A program made the translations under genes and the position numbers. This document shows positions 45,885-58,146 of a stretch of 64,000 nt of DNA, piece by piece; position 1 is the stretch's first letter; each line of letters starts with the position of its first letter. Source of the stretch: Przewalskia tangutica (taxonomy: Eukaryota > Streptophyta > Magnoliopsida > Solanales > Solanaceae); contig CM056726.1 of assembly GCA_029844215.1 (NCBI GenBank), positions 78,483,548 to 78,547,547 on the forward strand. Reading direction: 5' to 3'. Below the pieces are notes generated by a model that saw only the letters and a list, made by a program, of their open reading frames with translations, was not told the DNA's origin and did no database searches.

Positions 45885-46329
45885 CCTTCTAAGTCTCAAA
45901 ACAAACGTGCGCCAGTATAGTCTTCACTACTATACTTACGAGAATCAATCCTGCCACATCTGGCCACAGAAACAACTGCGTAAATACTTACATCAAAGTC
46001 CACGAGGAAACACCTGTAATCATCATCGCAACACACTTCTCACCGGGGTCTAAAATATACTTCCTTCGCACCTTCTCTTTATAAAAGAAATGATCGCATC
46101 TATGCTCGCCATACATGCTCGCTTCTCTCTTTACTCGTCGTAGATACCACTTTGTCACTTTGCCTGAGGCATTAACCTTCTCAGGCGACCCACAAATGGT
46201 ACCACTTTTGTCACTTTGTCGCGAGCCTTGCTCCGACGACCCAACAAATGGTGCCGATCGCATGCGATCCCTGAGGATGTCGTATACTCGAACTCTTTCC
46301 ACATTTCTGATACTGCTTCAGTTTCCAAA

Positions 46330-46805
46330 ACTCGGGGCTACTATCTCTAACGTGGTCATCATTAAGTGGGAACACTCTGGATGGATCTCCGATACTTTCC
46401 CTGATCATAACAATACGAAAGACCGGCCGTACTGCCTCCTAAGTCGGACGGCAAAAGCTAACATATAGGCAACCTGGCCTATTCTTCACATGAACTCAGA
46501 AAGGCCCAAAGTAACTCGGGCTAAGTTCCCTCTGTATTCCAAACTCGTCACACCCAACCCGGGGTGGTACTTTCAAGAAGTCCGACCACAACTGAACTCT
46601 AAGCATCGTCGCCGATTATCCGCACAACTCCTCTGAGCTGCCAGAACTTCTTCTAGACAAGCTTCGCACTATCCACAGTCTGCTGGAACAAGCCTGAACC
46701 AACTAACTGAACCTTGCCAACATCGAACCAATCGACCGGCAATTTACACTTCCGCCCCTACAAGGCTTCACAAAGCGATATCCGAACACTGAAATGGTAG
46801 CTTAA
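46330..46805 (-). pseudogene. R8 integrase C-terminal remnant
   Basis: Inverted counterpart of R4 26945-27440. The stretch near 46350-46408 gives SIGDPSRVFPLNDDHV on the minus strand, and 46575-46800 matches the basic region before it. Core and N-terminal zinc region are absent. Frames are broken. Confidence 0.75.
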
Positions 46806-47627
46806 ACACTTCCTCCACAGGAGACAACAATCCCCCACGACTACCTCTGAAATCCACGCACTGGCCCGAGGGCGAATGCGATTCTGAGACTCACCTGAGT
46901 TCTTAACCCTGCCTGGTAAACTTTTAGAAGACGAAAAATAGCCACAACCTGGGCTTCACTGTCTGACATAAGGTGAAGGTAGGCACCCCGTGCAGCCTTA
47001 CAACCTTTCTGATAAAACAATACTGCCGAGTAAACGGTCTTTGCTAGAAGACAAGACGGCTGACCTCCTCGGTCCGACTACTGGTCGAATGCATCCACGA
47101 GTTCGTACGCTGGTTAACTAAACTTGGGCCTAACACCTCGTGACCTACCACAAGCGGGACCACCACAACCGACCACCACCAAACATGCCGCGGGTTGACC
47201 CGCAACGTGGACTCAACCCGACCCGGCAACGCGCATAATACTAGCTCCCCGATCCAGAACAATCTCACTAATCACGTTTCGAAAACCTAGCGGTCTTCTT
47301 AGCTCAACTACCCCCTTTCATTCCACACTACTAGGGACCTATCCCAAACATAACTCACGTGCACTATGCACTTCCATAAGGATCAAACATAATACTACAC
47401 CTTTACCTGAGATGGCCTTACCTCTAAGGTCTTTACGTAAACATTCTAAGGCTCACACCTTTTCTATCCCCCAAAATCTTACTCGGTTAACCCACCATGA
47501 TTCTAAACACAACTAACACACCGCTATCAGAACAAAGCACTTAAGGTATACTCACCTTATCACACATACTGACCTCTATAGGGTTAAAGATATATCTATA
47601 TCTACTGCTTCACTCCCCTTAGTCGTT
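46806..47627 (-). other. R8 noncoding internal DNA with shared module
   Basis: The module lies about 47040-47260 with the perfect inverted repeat GCGGGTTGACCCGC at 47191-47204. The rest resembles R4 16330-16619 and 26262-26530 inverted. No coding signal; the ORF at 47044-47268 overlaps the module. Confidence 0.75.
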
Positions 47628-48368
47628 CTAATCAAACCACGCCCGTAGGCGTAGCTAAGGAAAAATGACGAACTACCCACCAATCCTGAAGGCTAAGTCC
47701 TCCTACAAGGACACTCTCTCGACACATGGCCCTGGCGGCCGCAGGTACAAAAAGTACCAACTAAAAGACGACATTCCCGATGGCGTGCCACATCGTGAGC
47801 AGGAAGCCCTGGAGTTACGACCAACTCCTACACACCCGAACGCCACGAAATGCGCGGAAGACCACTGCGACCTGGCGGAGGTGCATATCTAATCTGCTGG
47901 TGAGGCGACTCGCCTCGAAGTTACTAAAGGACCTTGCTGCTCTGGCCCTCTTCTGGTGTCCTTCGTTAACCTGTCGATTTCTACATGTCTCGGCCTGCTG
48001 CGCATAAGCCCCTACACAGGCCATGCTCAAGCCTAACTGAAGAATTACTCTTGCACAACCCTCTTTTAGATAGTCCTCAAGACTCGCGGTACATCGGTAT
48101 ATTCTCTGGTAGCCAAATCTATAGCTAGTAACAGGGTCGCCTCTTTGCAATCTAAATGCTCTGTTCCGTTGGCCGCGAAGGCGTTCATATATCATGGCCG
48201 CAGAGGCACCGCCGCCGCGAACTAAACTCTGCTGGGGCTAGTGGCGTCGCGAACTCCCGAATGAAGCACTACCCTAGGTAATGATTGGAGTGCGTGCCTC
48301 GCCACCTTCTCAACTCTACTCGCGGCTCGCCGCCTTGCCCTCCCGGGCGGGTTGCCTACGCGAGGCAT
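47628..48368 (-). pseudogene. gag: R8 gag, frame-broken, with altered zinc knuckle
   Basis: The minus-strand start at 48368-48366 reads MPRVGNPPG and soon changes frame; SLPRVVLHSG near 48270-48300 is shared with R4. A 126-codon open stretch (47815-48195) covers the middle of gag. The zinc knuckle at about 47710-47752 reads FCTCGRQGHVSREC, with the same C-x-C first pair as R4. The stop is at 47630-47628. Gag is about as long as that of R4 and shorter than that of R5. Confidence 0.75.
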
Positions 48369-48475
48369 AGCGATAAGGAAATAATTTCGTCGAGGGTCGA
48401 CTTACAACACGGCTCTAAGGCACGATCTCGGAGTGAGAAGAATAGAAACCAATCCTAAATATCCTATAGCCTCTC

Positions 48476-48506
48476 GATTATTGGCGTGCACAACACACCG
48501 ATAATC
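48476..48506 (-). other. R8 leader hairpin with GTGCAC loop
   Basis: GATTAT and ATAATC arms flank GTGCACAACACACCG; one arm is shorter than in R4, probably because bases are missing in the sequence. GTGCAC is kept. Confidence 0.55.
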
Positions 48507-48565
48507 AAGACTCTGCATCGATACGGCGTAGACACTTTCCGAGATTAAGCGCTCGATACCACTTT

Positions 48566-51500
48566 TGTCACGACTGCCCGGTTCGTGACCGTGCCTTACC
48601 GGGCACCCAAGTAGACATACATCGAGTAATCACGAACATAAAGACAATACATGAAACGATTAATAAGACGGTGAAATAAGACAAAGCTAACCAAAAGCGG
48701 TTACCTTCGGTATATATATAAATAGCAACTTTTTCAACATGAGCAGTTTAATCCTTTTTACAAACCCGCCCACAACGATTACTGCACTTAAGAATGATAC
48801 GACAACAATGGCGGACAGGCCCGCCAAACCCACGAATGTAAACACTTACGACGGCGGACAGGGACTATACCATGATAAGCCTCCGAGAAGCGGAGCTTCC
48901 CAAACGCCAAATCGTGACCGAGAGCTAGGATCAACGATCGGTGTACCTCGACTGCGGCATGAACGCGGCCCGGGCGAGGTCGATAACAAAAATTTAGTAT
49001 GTGAAATCAAAATACATATCGTAAATGAAATCATAGCGATCATATAAAGCGGAGACATGTATGATAACCAAACTACGATTTACAACAAAGCGATCATGTC
49101 AAGTTAGGGACTCACGCCTCAGTCATCACTCAAGTATAACAATGGGTCTCGGGCCCACAACATCAATCGTGCGTGGAATACCTTTCCTCACCGCCAGCCT
49201 ATGATATAAAAGCACCAAGGAACACACATGAACACCGGGTCCCACTGTGTCATAATAAAATCATGCGGTAAATGCGAAGGCATAGCCGACTACTAAAAAC
49301 CCACAGTACCAACAAGGTCATGAACTGTATCATAAGATATGTCTAGACCGTCACATGATCAAAGCCGCCACTTGCCCGCGATGATCGATGCACGCGTCTA
49401 ACCTGGAACTCCCGCACTCGCGTAGGCCAATCTCATCGCCCGCATGAGGTATTCCCGCATCGAGGTAGCTACTCCCCGTCGTCCCCGACTTCGCGATCCG
49501 CGTGGCCACATGGACCGCGTGCCCATAAAGGACGACACTAACACGGAACTCTCGTAGCCGCATAGCCCGGGACTGCATGAGGTATTCTCGAATCATAGGT
49601 CCATCGACCGCCTGAAGTCTACCCCGCGTCGGAGGGCGCTTAACCCGGAATCATCTCGAGATGAATGCCACAATACTATCATAACGACCGATAGTTAATA
49701 AGCACAATCAAGGAACCCTTCACACAAACATCACAAGATACTAACACACGTAGCGTCCCAACACGTTTACTTATCAACGCAATCAAGAAAGTATTACAAG
49801 GCTATCACAAACCAATACAATCAAGTTGTTCACACAAGGTACCTTCTACTATATGATTAACAAAATCGGGTTTTATCCCCAAAGTACTTCATACATTAAC
49901 TCTTTAAAAGATCGTTACTTTCACAATGTCACACAATACCGTAGTATAAAATAGAGTGACTATCCTTTTAAAGTAAATCAATTACTTCTCTTTGTAAAAT
50001 CAAGTAGCAACATTCTTTCCAATGATCAAGTTTGCCTAATTTCCAATGTTCAAGTTTCTCATTTTAGAAAGGTTTAGTAGTTCATAGTCTTATTCATTTG
50101 AGAATATAATTCTCCTTAAAACTATCCGAGAAACATAAGTCTTATATGAGTAGGATATTCTTGTTTATAACAATCTTATTACAATGACCATGATCTAGGA
50201 AATATCATTTTGTCTCATCTTAGCTTCTATGCAGATGGAAGTTTCTCTGGTTTTAATAATACTTAATTAGTCAAAACATTTCCTTTTATTAACGCTGCAG
50301 TTGGTTTGTCGATACACATTCGATTTCCAAAATCAAGAAACATTCTTAAGCCGTTATACCTAACTTCCCATAAAGCTAGTATAACTCTTAAGTTTTTCAA
50401 AACCAAGTATTACTTCTTCTTTCAAAATGATTCAAAAATCTTTTGAAATACTTCAAGTTCTTTATTAACACATAACAAGCCAGTTATAGTTCAAATCGGT
50501 ACCTTTTAAAACCACATGTATTTTCTTACCAACATAAAGTTATAACCAACTTCCCATAAAGTCGTTATAACACTTTATGTTTTAAACCAATCACATACAT
50601 TTAGCACACGTATGCTCACCGTACTACATAGTTCACACATATCATGCTAGAAGAGATAGGAAGAGGTTCACATACCTCGCGGCGATTATCGACTAATAGC
50701 AAAACGCTCAAGTACCTCAAACCGCCGCTACTCCCTAAGCCAAGTAGATCGCGCCACGCATAGTACTTCCACCTATAAGGCCACAAGGCGCTTATTAACA
50801 TAAGGTCTCTTCGTAGAACATTCTACGAAAAATTAAAGACTCTCCCCGCAACAGCGTAAATCTCCTCTTTCTATCGAGGCCACTACCAAGCCAACCAGGG
50901 GTTATACATCTAACCCTAACGGTACAATTCTACTCCACGGTACTACTTCACAAGTCTCATGTCTGCCCTAAGTAATTACTGATTCGAATCTTCTTTAAAT
51001 ACAGCTTAAGTCGCAAAGACATTGCCGTAAGTATTATTCGAGCTTAAGTCAAAAGACATTGCCAATAACTACGTTCGATTCTATATATAGTATACTTCAA
51101 CTATATATTCAAACAATATGTAATTTCCAATTACAATAGAGGACAAGATATTTACCTCAATAAGCCCATAATTATCCAAGTAAAAAGTCGATCTGGGCAA
51201 TCGTTTAGCTCGACTCCGAGCGCTCAACCCGCTCCAAACTACCCTTAGAAGTTCTAACCAACTTCTACAAACTACTCCAACTAACCATGGAGATTTTCCT
51301 TAGGGTTTCGTTTAGAGGCTAAAGGGACGTATAATAGTATTTTCCGGCTTTTCAGATAGAGGTACTTTGGAAATACTACAAGGTATTTGGGCTAAAGTAT
51401 TTGGGTATTATAACAATACTTGAAGAGTATTTCTACCAAGGGGTAGTATTTCGACTAGCACAACTAGGTGTGGGTTGCTCTCGGCAAAAGGCCACTCAAA

Positions 51501-52035
51501 GGGGGAGTTGGGCGAGACAACTACTGAGGGAGTGTTTGAGTCTAGGAATTTGCTCTCAAGTGTGGATGAAATAACTCATCAACTAAGGGGTATTTATAGG
51601 GCACTCAAAGGCGAAGATTGAGCCAAGTGGTAGGCAAGTGTAAGGTGAAGATTAAGCCATGTGTTGTGTGGGTCCCACTTGGTCATCCACTCCACAAAAT
51701 ATCTCACAAACATTGACCAAACATTTTAGGCACAAAAGATGAAAAAAACGTGCAAGCCTAGAAGCTTCCACCAAGGAAATTTCGTCCAACCTTGGACACC
51801 TGCGGTGACACATGTCGCCTCCAATTGGTCCAAAATGTTTCGTCTCTCGGAAAAATCCGTAAAAATAATAAATGACATAGCCGAATTTTCCCTACCAAAG
51901 TGGGAAACGTTTCGCCGGAAAATGACTCTTTTCGGCACTTGTGCACAAAAATAATTTCGGCCAAGCACTTTATCTCAAGTTCGAATTTTCTACGTACGTC
52001 CATACGTACATACTCTGAAAATACGGGGTATAACA
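48566..52035 (-). repeat. R8 5' LTR, 3470 bp
   Basis: Sister of 42347-45849. Its left end TGTCACGACTGCCCGG is altered relative to TGTCACGACCCG. A primer site remnant (GCTCGATACCA, 48551-48561) precedes it. TATA box at 51591-51598 on the minus strand. Variable zone about 49340-49640. No gene. Confidence 0.9.
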
Positions 52036-53426
52036 AATCACATACCTTCTCGGCGAAAACCTCCTGCCAAGTTGAATATGTCGCGCGCAGAGTATCGACC
52101 TATAACAGTCAAATACGTCTATCAACGCCGGTATCTTGTCGCAAAGTTCTAAGCGGAGGGTTCGTTATTCTATGGTCATTTGGGCGACTTCCCTACCCGT
52201 GAGCTACTCAAGTTCATCAGGAAAACAGTCCTATGTAAGTACAGTTCTATTATTCATCTTTTAAACCCTTCTACTGTGATAACAATTCAATTCTATTCTG
52301 CAATATCCTTCTAAGTATTTAATACTTATTCCTATACTTCTACAGTATATATATTCTAATTACAAAAGGAGGATAAGGTTATTTACCTCGGTAAGCCCAA
52401 TAATATCCTAGATAAAAGTCGCACTGAGCAAGGTTTAGCTCCTAAGTTGTGCGCTCCAGAGGCTCGAAAACCTTAGAAGTTCTTCACAACTTCTACTAAG
52501 GACTAAGGGATTGGGCTAGGGTAATTTGGGCATTATAACAATACTAGAAGGCAACTTTTCTACCAAGGAGGGTAGTGTTTCGGCTAGGCTAGCTTTAGAG
52601 GGGTTGCTCGCTGGGGCTTCTCAAAGGGGAGGGTGTGTTTGGGCGAAACAACAAGAGGAGAGGGGATTTGAGACTTAGATAGATTGCTCAATTTAGGATG
52701 AAATAACTCTTCAACAAGGGGGGTATTTATAGGTCAAGACATGGCCAACCAATGGCCAAGATTATGCCAAGTGCAAGGCAAGTGTAGGGTGAGGATTTAG
52801 GCAAGTGTCCTTGGCCAACTTGCACACAAAATATCCTACCAACTACTTGACAAAAATTGTCATCCAATTGGCCTCAATGCCGTGTAACATCCATCAATGA
52901 GAGGGTGACAAGTGTCGCCCTCTCGTTGGTCCAAAATGTTTCGTCTCTCGGAAAAATTCGCAAAATTAGAAATGACATAGCCGGAATTTATCCTACGCGA
53001 GTTGTGAAAGCGTTTAGTCGAAAAACGACTCTAAACTTGTTTTGTGTACAAAGTGTTATTCGTCCAATCCAACTAGGGGGGAGGGGGTGACACGTGTCGT
53101 CCTCCTACTCGTCCAAAATATTTCATCTTCCAAAATATCCACAATGGCCAAAATCTAGAAAACAAAGTGGCTACAAAATCAGTAAATTTTCTCCCCGTGG
53201 GCCCCACGTGACCATTTCCAAAATAAAACTCCATAATTCTCTAAAATTCCAAGAAGTCCGATACCAAATGGGAATCCAATTCCCATAAACGAATCTTTTT
53301 CCTTCACAAAACCCGGAAACTTTTCCGTGGAAAAATCACCTCTTTCTTCCATTCCAATTCCAATGTCGTATTCTCGTACGTACGTCCTCGCATACATACC
53401 TTGAAACTACGGGGTATAACAAATAA

Positions 53427-53622
53427 AATCCATAATTCTATTATATTCCCAAAAGTCCAAATCCCGAATCTGAGAACTCAATTCTCCTTATTAAACACTT
53501 TTCCTTCACGGGTTCCGATATTTCGTTTAAGGAAAAAGCGCATCTTCTATCGTTTCACGATTTAACCCATATCGTCTTACGTACGTTCTCTTATTCTTGT
53601 GTTAGAACTACGGGGTGTAAAA
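53427..53622 (-). repeat. R6 LTR B, right end
   Basis: Continues LTR B after R7 and matches 35154-35349 of LTR A. It ends CTACGGGGTGTAAAA, that is TTTTACACCCCG on the minus strand, where other elements have TGTTATACCCCG; the canonical TG terminus is lost in this subfamily or copy. Confidence 0.88.
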
Positions 53623-54211
53623 TTCTCCCCCCCCCCCTTAGAAACATTCGTCCCGAATGTTACTTCTACGTCTCCAACAACACAAGCACTGGTATAGTCT
53701 TCACTACTATACTCACAAAATCAATTATGCCACATATGGCCATAATATAACAGACGCGCATATACATAAATCCAAGCCACGAGGAATCACCTCTAAAGTG
53801 TATAACATCACAACTAACTCTCATTCATAGTCTAAAAAGAATACTCCCTTCGTACCTTCACTTCACATATATATTCACTTCCATTCTTTTAACACATGTT
53901 TCACTTATTTTCTTACTCGTCGTACTCTCCTCGTACAACCGAACTCTTTCTAGTACACGTACCACATTTCAGTCATTGCTTCGTTTCTCAAAACCTTGGA
54001 GTTAATACCTCCAACCTTGGTCATAATACAAGCTTCAATTTCCTTTAAGGCCATTCTTGGCCTTCACGACCTGGTTCTGGTGGAACGCATCCACGAACCA
54101 GTACAACGATTAACCAGACTTGGGCCTTGCACCCTCGTGACCCTATCACCTAGCGTGACCACCTCAAACTGACCCCACTCCATTCCGGGTTGCGGGTTGA
54201 CCCGCGATAGG
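53623..54211 (-). other. R6 internal 2, left part: polypurine tract, palindrome, module
   Basis: A pyrimidine run (TTCTCC followed by many C) at 53623-53638 is the polypurine tract on the minus strand, then the palindrome AACATTCGTCCCGAATGTT at 53643-53661. The shared module is at 54040-54211, with inverted repeat GCGGGTTGACCCGC at 54192-54205. R9 inserted right after this repeat. No gene visible. Confidence 0.82.
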
Positions 54212-57200
54212 TGTCACACCCCAAAAATCGGGCCCGTGACTGGTGCCTTACCCCGGGCACCCTAGCGATCCAACATCAGAGAAAACCAGCGGAAATAAAA
54301 ACTTTAAACATGAAATAAGAGACATGATAAATAAACAGCAACCAAAACAAATTTTCTTGGTATATATACATAAAACCCGAACGATTATCCTTTTACAAAC
54401 CCCGCCACAACAAAGCATGCACTCTAAGATTTACAACAACTATGGCGGACAGGGCCGCCATACCCCGAATGTACAAGAACCTACAACTCGTGGAAACATA
54501 CCAAAGATAAGCCTCGAAGGAACGGAGCTTCAACACGCGAAATGAGATCCTAGAGCGAGGATCCACGAGCGATGTACTCTCTACTGCGGCGTAACGCAGC
54601 GGCGAGGTCGATCTGACAGTACCGAGTATGTGGCCCGAAATCAGCGTAAATGAAATCATAGTAGTCTATAAAGCAGGAGACATGTATGATAACCAAACTA
54701 CAGTTCACCATAAATAAGCAGTCATATCAAGTCAGGGACTCACGCCCTCAAAGTCACCACTCAAATATAACTATGGGTCTCACGCCCACAACATCCATCA
54801 TGTTCGCATCATGGCGCGTGCCCGAATCTGCGACGGTAGACATGTCCATGATGCAACAATAATAACAAGGCCGCGTGGCCACATGCCCCGGAATCGTGAC
54901 GGTGTAGACATGCCCATGTAACCTCAATAACAATATATCGGGTGGTCAACCTCGCTACGGCCACATGCCCCGACCAGACGGTAGACATGTCCATGTAACA
55001 TTAATCAATCAAGAAATCCAAAGGGAGCATACCCGTGCGCTACGCATCGTGTCAGTATGTCCAAAGGGAAACAATAAGCCAGCATTCCAAATGGAAACAT
55101 ACCCGTGCGCTACGCATCGTGTCAGTATGCCCAAAGGGAAACAATAAAGCAGCATTCCAAATGGGAACATACCCGTGCGCTACGCATCGCGTGTCGGTAT
55201 GCCCAAAGGGAAACGAAAGCGATGATCAAAATGTAAGCATACCCGTGCGCTACGCATCGTGTCAGTATGTCCAAAGCGATTAGCAAAAGTAACACAATCA
55301 ACAGCGAACGCATTGCGGAATTTCTCCACCGCTGCAGACGCCCAAGTAAGTTCTCAACAAGTCAACCGACCTCCATCGAGAGACGCGGTAACACAGAAAT
55401 ACAACACTTGCACAACAAAGGCTATCATCACAAGCATAGGCAAGTTTCACAACAACAAGCATAGGCAAGTTTCACAACAACAAGCATAGGCAAGTTATAC
55501 ACAACTCAAAGTACTTTCATTTTATGCCAACGTCCGGTATTTAACCCTAAAGTACTACGTAAGTTAAGTTCCTTAAAAGAGATCCATTACTTTTATCAAA
55601 GTCACCCGATACCCGTAGTATTAGAATGACCGACCCACATTCCTTTTCAAAATCAAGTAACAACATTCTTTTCCTAAGTTCCAGTTTGCCTAGTTTCAAT
55701 TACTCAAGCTTCTCATTTTCCAATGGTTTCATAGTTCATAAACTTAATCACTTGATTCCTTTTTAGAACAATTGAGTAATATATGTCTCACGTGAGAGTA
55801 GGTTATTCTTGTTTACAACATTCTTATTACAGCAGCCATGATCTAGAAAATGTAATATCATTTTGTCTCATCTTAGTTTCTATGCAGATGGAGGTTTCTA
55901 CTGGTTTTAATACGATACAACATTATTCAATACATTTTCCTTTATTAACGCTGCAGTGGTCTGTCGATACACATTCTGATTTCCGAAATCAGTAAAACCT
56001 TATCCCTTTAAATAACACCAAGTACTCATTACTCACGAATGAGGTTTCACACAAACATCCACATTAAAACAAATAAGTTAAGTCTCTTATCTCATAAGAT
56101 CAAGTCTCTTAACTTCTAACATCAGTAAACCATTTTCTTTACCTCTCTTAAGACATTATACCTAACTCCCATAACGCTAGTATAACTCTTTTAAAACCTT
56201 TAAAACCAAGTGTTACTTTCCCTTCAAAACGATTTATAAATCTTTTGAAATACATCAAGTTCTTTATTATAACAAGCCAGTTATAATTCACATCAGTTAC
56301 CTTTTAAAACCACAAAGTATTTTCTTACCTACGTAAAAAGTCGTTATAACTTGACTTCCCATAAAGCGTTATAACACTTTATGTTTCAAACCAATCAAAT
56401 ACTTTAAACACGTATGCGTCTACCGCACTACATAGTTACACATATCATGCTAGAAGAGATAGGAAGAGGTTCACATACCTCGCGACGATTTATCGACAAT
56501 AAGCAAAATGCTCCAATCTACTGACGCACTGGCCGCTTTCCACTCGCCGGTAGAATACGCTACTCTTAGTACTTTCACTATAAAGGTCACAAACGTCTAT
56601 TAACCCCAAAACACAAGTTTCTATCTTTCTATAGAAAATTCGGCGACCTCCACATGACAGCGTAAATCTCTCCTCTATCGAGGTCGGCTACGAAGCTTGA
56701 CCAGGGGTTAACACGTCTAACCGGACGCGTACAATTACACAAGTCTCTTCGTCTGATCCATGTAAATACTGATTCGATTCAGTTCTTTATTCTTGAGCTT
56801 AAGTCAAAAGACATTGCGAATACTAAGTATAGTCCCATATATAGTATACTTCAACTATATATCTAACAAGCATGTAATTTCCAATTACAATAGAGGATAA
56901 GATAATTACCTCGATAAGCCCAAAAATTATCCGAGTTTAATGTCGCTCACGAGCAAGGTATAGCTCCACTCATGCGCTCCAAACCACCCCAAACAACCCT
57001 TAGAAGTTCTAACCAACTTCTACTCATCACTGACCAACGATGAAGATTTCCTTAGGGTTTCGGTTTGAGACTAAAAGGGACGAAAGGTAGTATTTCGGAC
57101 TCTACGTAAGAGGTATCTTTGGAATACTACAAGGCACAAGGCTAAGGTATTTTGGGCATTATAACAATACTAGGGAGTATTTCTATACCACAACAAAGGG

Positions 57201-58113
57201 TATTATACGAAAACAACTAGGCTAGGGGGTACCACTGGCCTCACTCTGGGGAGAGACCTGCCGGCCAAGCTCATGAGGGGAGGGCTTGGACGAATTTCAA
57301 CTCACAAAGGGGAGAGATTTCAAGACTTGGAAATGATTTTTGGATGAAGAAAGTTCATCAACTAAGGGGTATTTATAGCAAACCCAAATGCCAACCAATG
57401 GCGAGATCGAGCCAAGTGCAAGGCAAGTGTAAGGCCTTGATCAAGCCAAGTGCACCCTAACTCCTACTCCACAAAACATGGCACAAGACAAGCCACAAAA
57501 CAAGGCCAAAACAAGGCACAAAACAAAGGAACCAATAGGGCCAAAACGTGAGCCACAAAGATCAAGCCATTCGTGAACCACCTCTTCCACTGACGCCCAC
57601 TGCTTCAATGTGAGGTGACACATGTCACCCTCCCGTTGGTTCAAAATGTTTCGTCTCTCGGAAAAATCCGCCAAAAATTAAAAAGGACATAGCGGAATTT
57701 TCCTACGAAGTCGTGGAAAGCGTTTCGTCGAGCGACGACTCACAACTTGTGCTCAGTAAATTTGGCCAAAGCCACCAGGCGGGGTGACACGTGTCACCCT
57801 CCTAATACTAAAAAGCGTCTTTCGAAAAAATATCCACAATGGCCAAAATCTAGAAAACAAAGTGGGCCCCTTGGCCAGTAAATTTCTCCCGTGGGCCCCA
57901 CGTGACCATTTCCGAAAATAAAATTCCATAATTCTAATATAATCTACGAAGTCCAAATACCAAATCTGGGAATCCAATTCCCATTAACGAACCTTTTTCT
58001 TCACAATTAACGGAAACTTTTAGTCGAAAACTCACATCTTTCTTTCTTTTCAAAATTTACTGTGCTCTGCACGTGCGTCCTCACAAACATACCACTGCAA
58101 CTACGGTATAACA
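54212..58113 (-). repeat. R9 3' LTR, 3902 bp
   Basis: It starts TGTCACACCCC and ends CTACGGTATAACA. It holds two tandem zones (54790-54990 and 55020-55275), the 25-bp repeat (55434-55500), a TGTAATTTCCAATTACA inverted repeat near 56872-56888, a TATA box at 57370-57377 on the minus strand, and two upstream inverted repeats: GGTGACACATGTCACC near 57613-57628 and the perfect 18-bp GGGTGACACGTGTCACCC at 57782-57799. No gene. Confidence 0.9.
54790..55275 (-). repeat. R9 3' LTR minisatellites, two unit types
   Basis: First zone (54790-54990): about three units of roughly 75 bases with GGTAGACATGTCCATG and GGCCACATGCCCCGG. Second zone (55020-55275): about four units of roughly 70 bases with CGTGCGCTACGCATCGTGTC and ATGCCCAAAGGGAAAC. 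The 5' LTR has both at 59765-59975 and 60000-60250. ORFs at 54965-55313 are repeat by-products. Confidence 0.88.
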
Positions 58114-58146
58114 TTCTCCCCTCTTAGAAACATTCGTCCGAATGTT
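58114..58146 (-). other. R9 polypurine tract and palindrome
   Basis: The minus strand has AACATTCGGACGAATGTT (58146-58129) followed by CTAAGAGGGGAGAA reaching the 3' LTR. Confidence 0.85.

Larger units (their letters stand above)
42347..52035 (-). mobile_element. R8: full-length non-autonomous Ty3/gypsy element
   Basis: R8 is flanked by AATCA (42342-42346 and 52036-52040). The minus-strand 5' LTR is 48566-52035 (3470 bp) and the 3' LTR is 42347-45849 (3503 bp). The internal 2.7 kb has primer site, leader hairpin, gag remnant, shared noncoding module, integrase C-terminal remnant and polypurine tract, the same plan as R4. It inserted into R7, so it is younger than that insertion. Confidence 0.92.
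40287..53421 (-). mobile_element. R7: solo LTR, split by R8
   Basis: R7 consists of 40287-42346 and 52036-53421, together about 3.4 kb. It starts TGTCACGACCCG, ends GGGGTATAACA, and is flanked directly by AATAA on both sides (40282-40286 and 53422-53426). There is no internal region, primer site or polypurine tract, so it is a solo LTR left by LTR-LTR recombination. The left part resembles R5 near its end (TGCCTTTCGGCATA at 40427-40440) and carries the variable repeat zone. The right part has a TATA box at 52724-52731 on the minus strand and an AATTAGAATATATATA stretch near 52340. Confidence 0.88.

Noticed and set aside
47815..48195. 126-codon minus-strand ORF as a novel gene
   Set aside because: It lies in the gag position of R8, begins with no leader, and aligns in part with R4 gag DNA; it is a gag fragment.
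54965..55313. Four overlapping ORFs with repeated peptide words
   Set aside because: They simply translate the 70-bp R9 minisatellite; the 5' LTR copy at 59942-60254 has different frame breaks.
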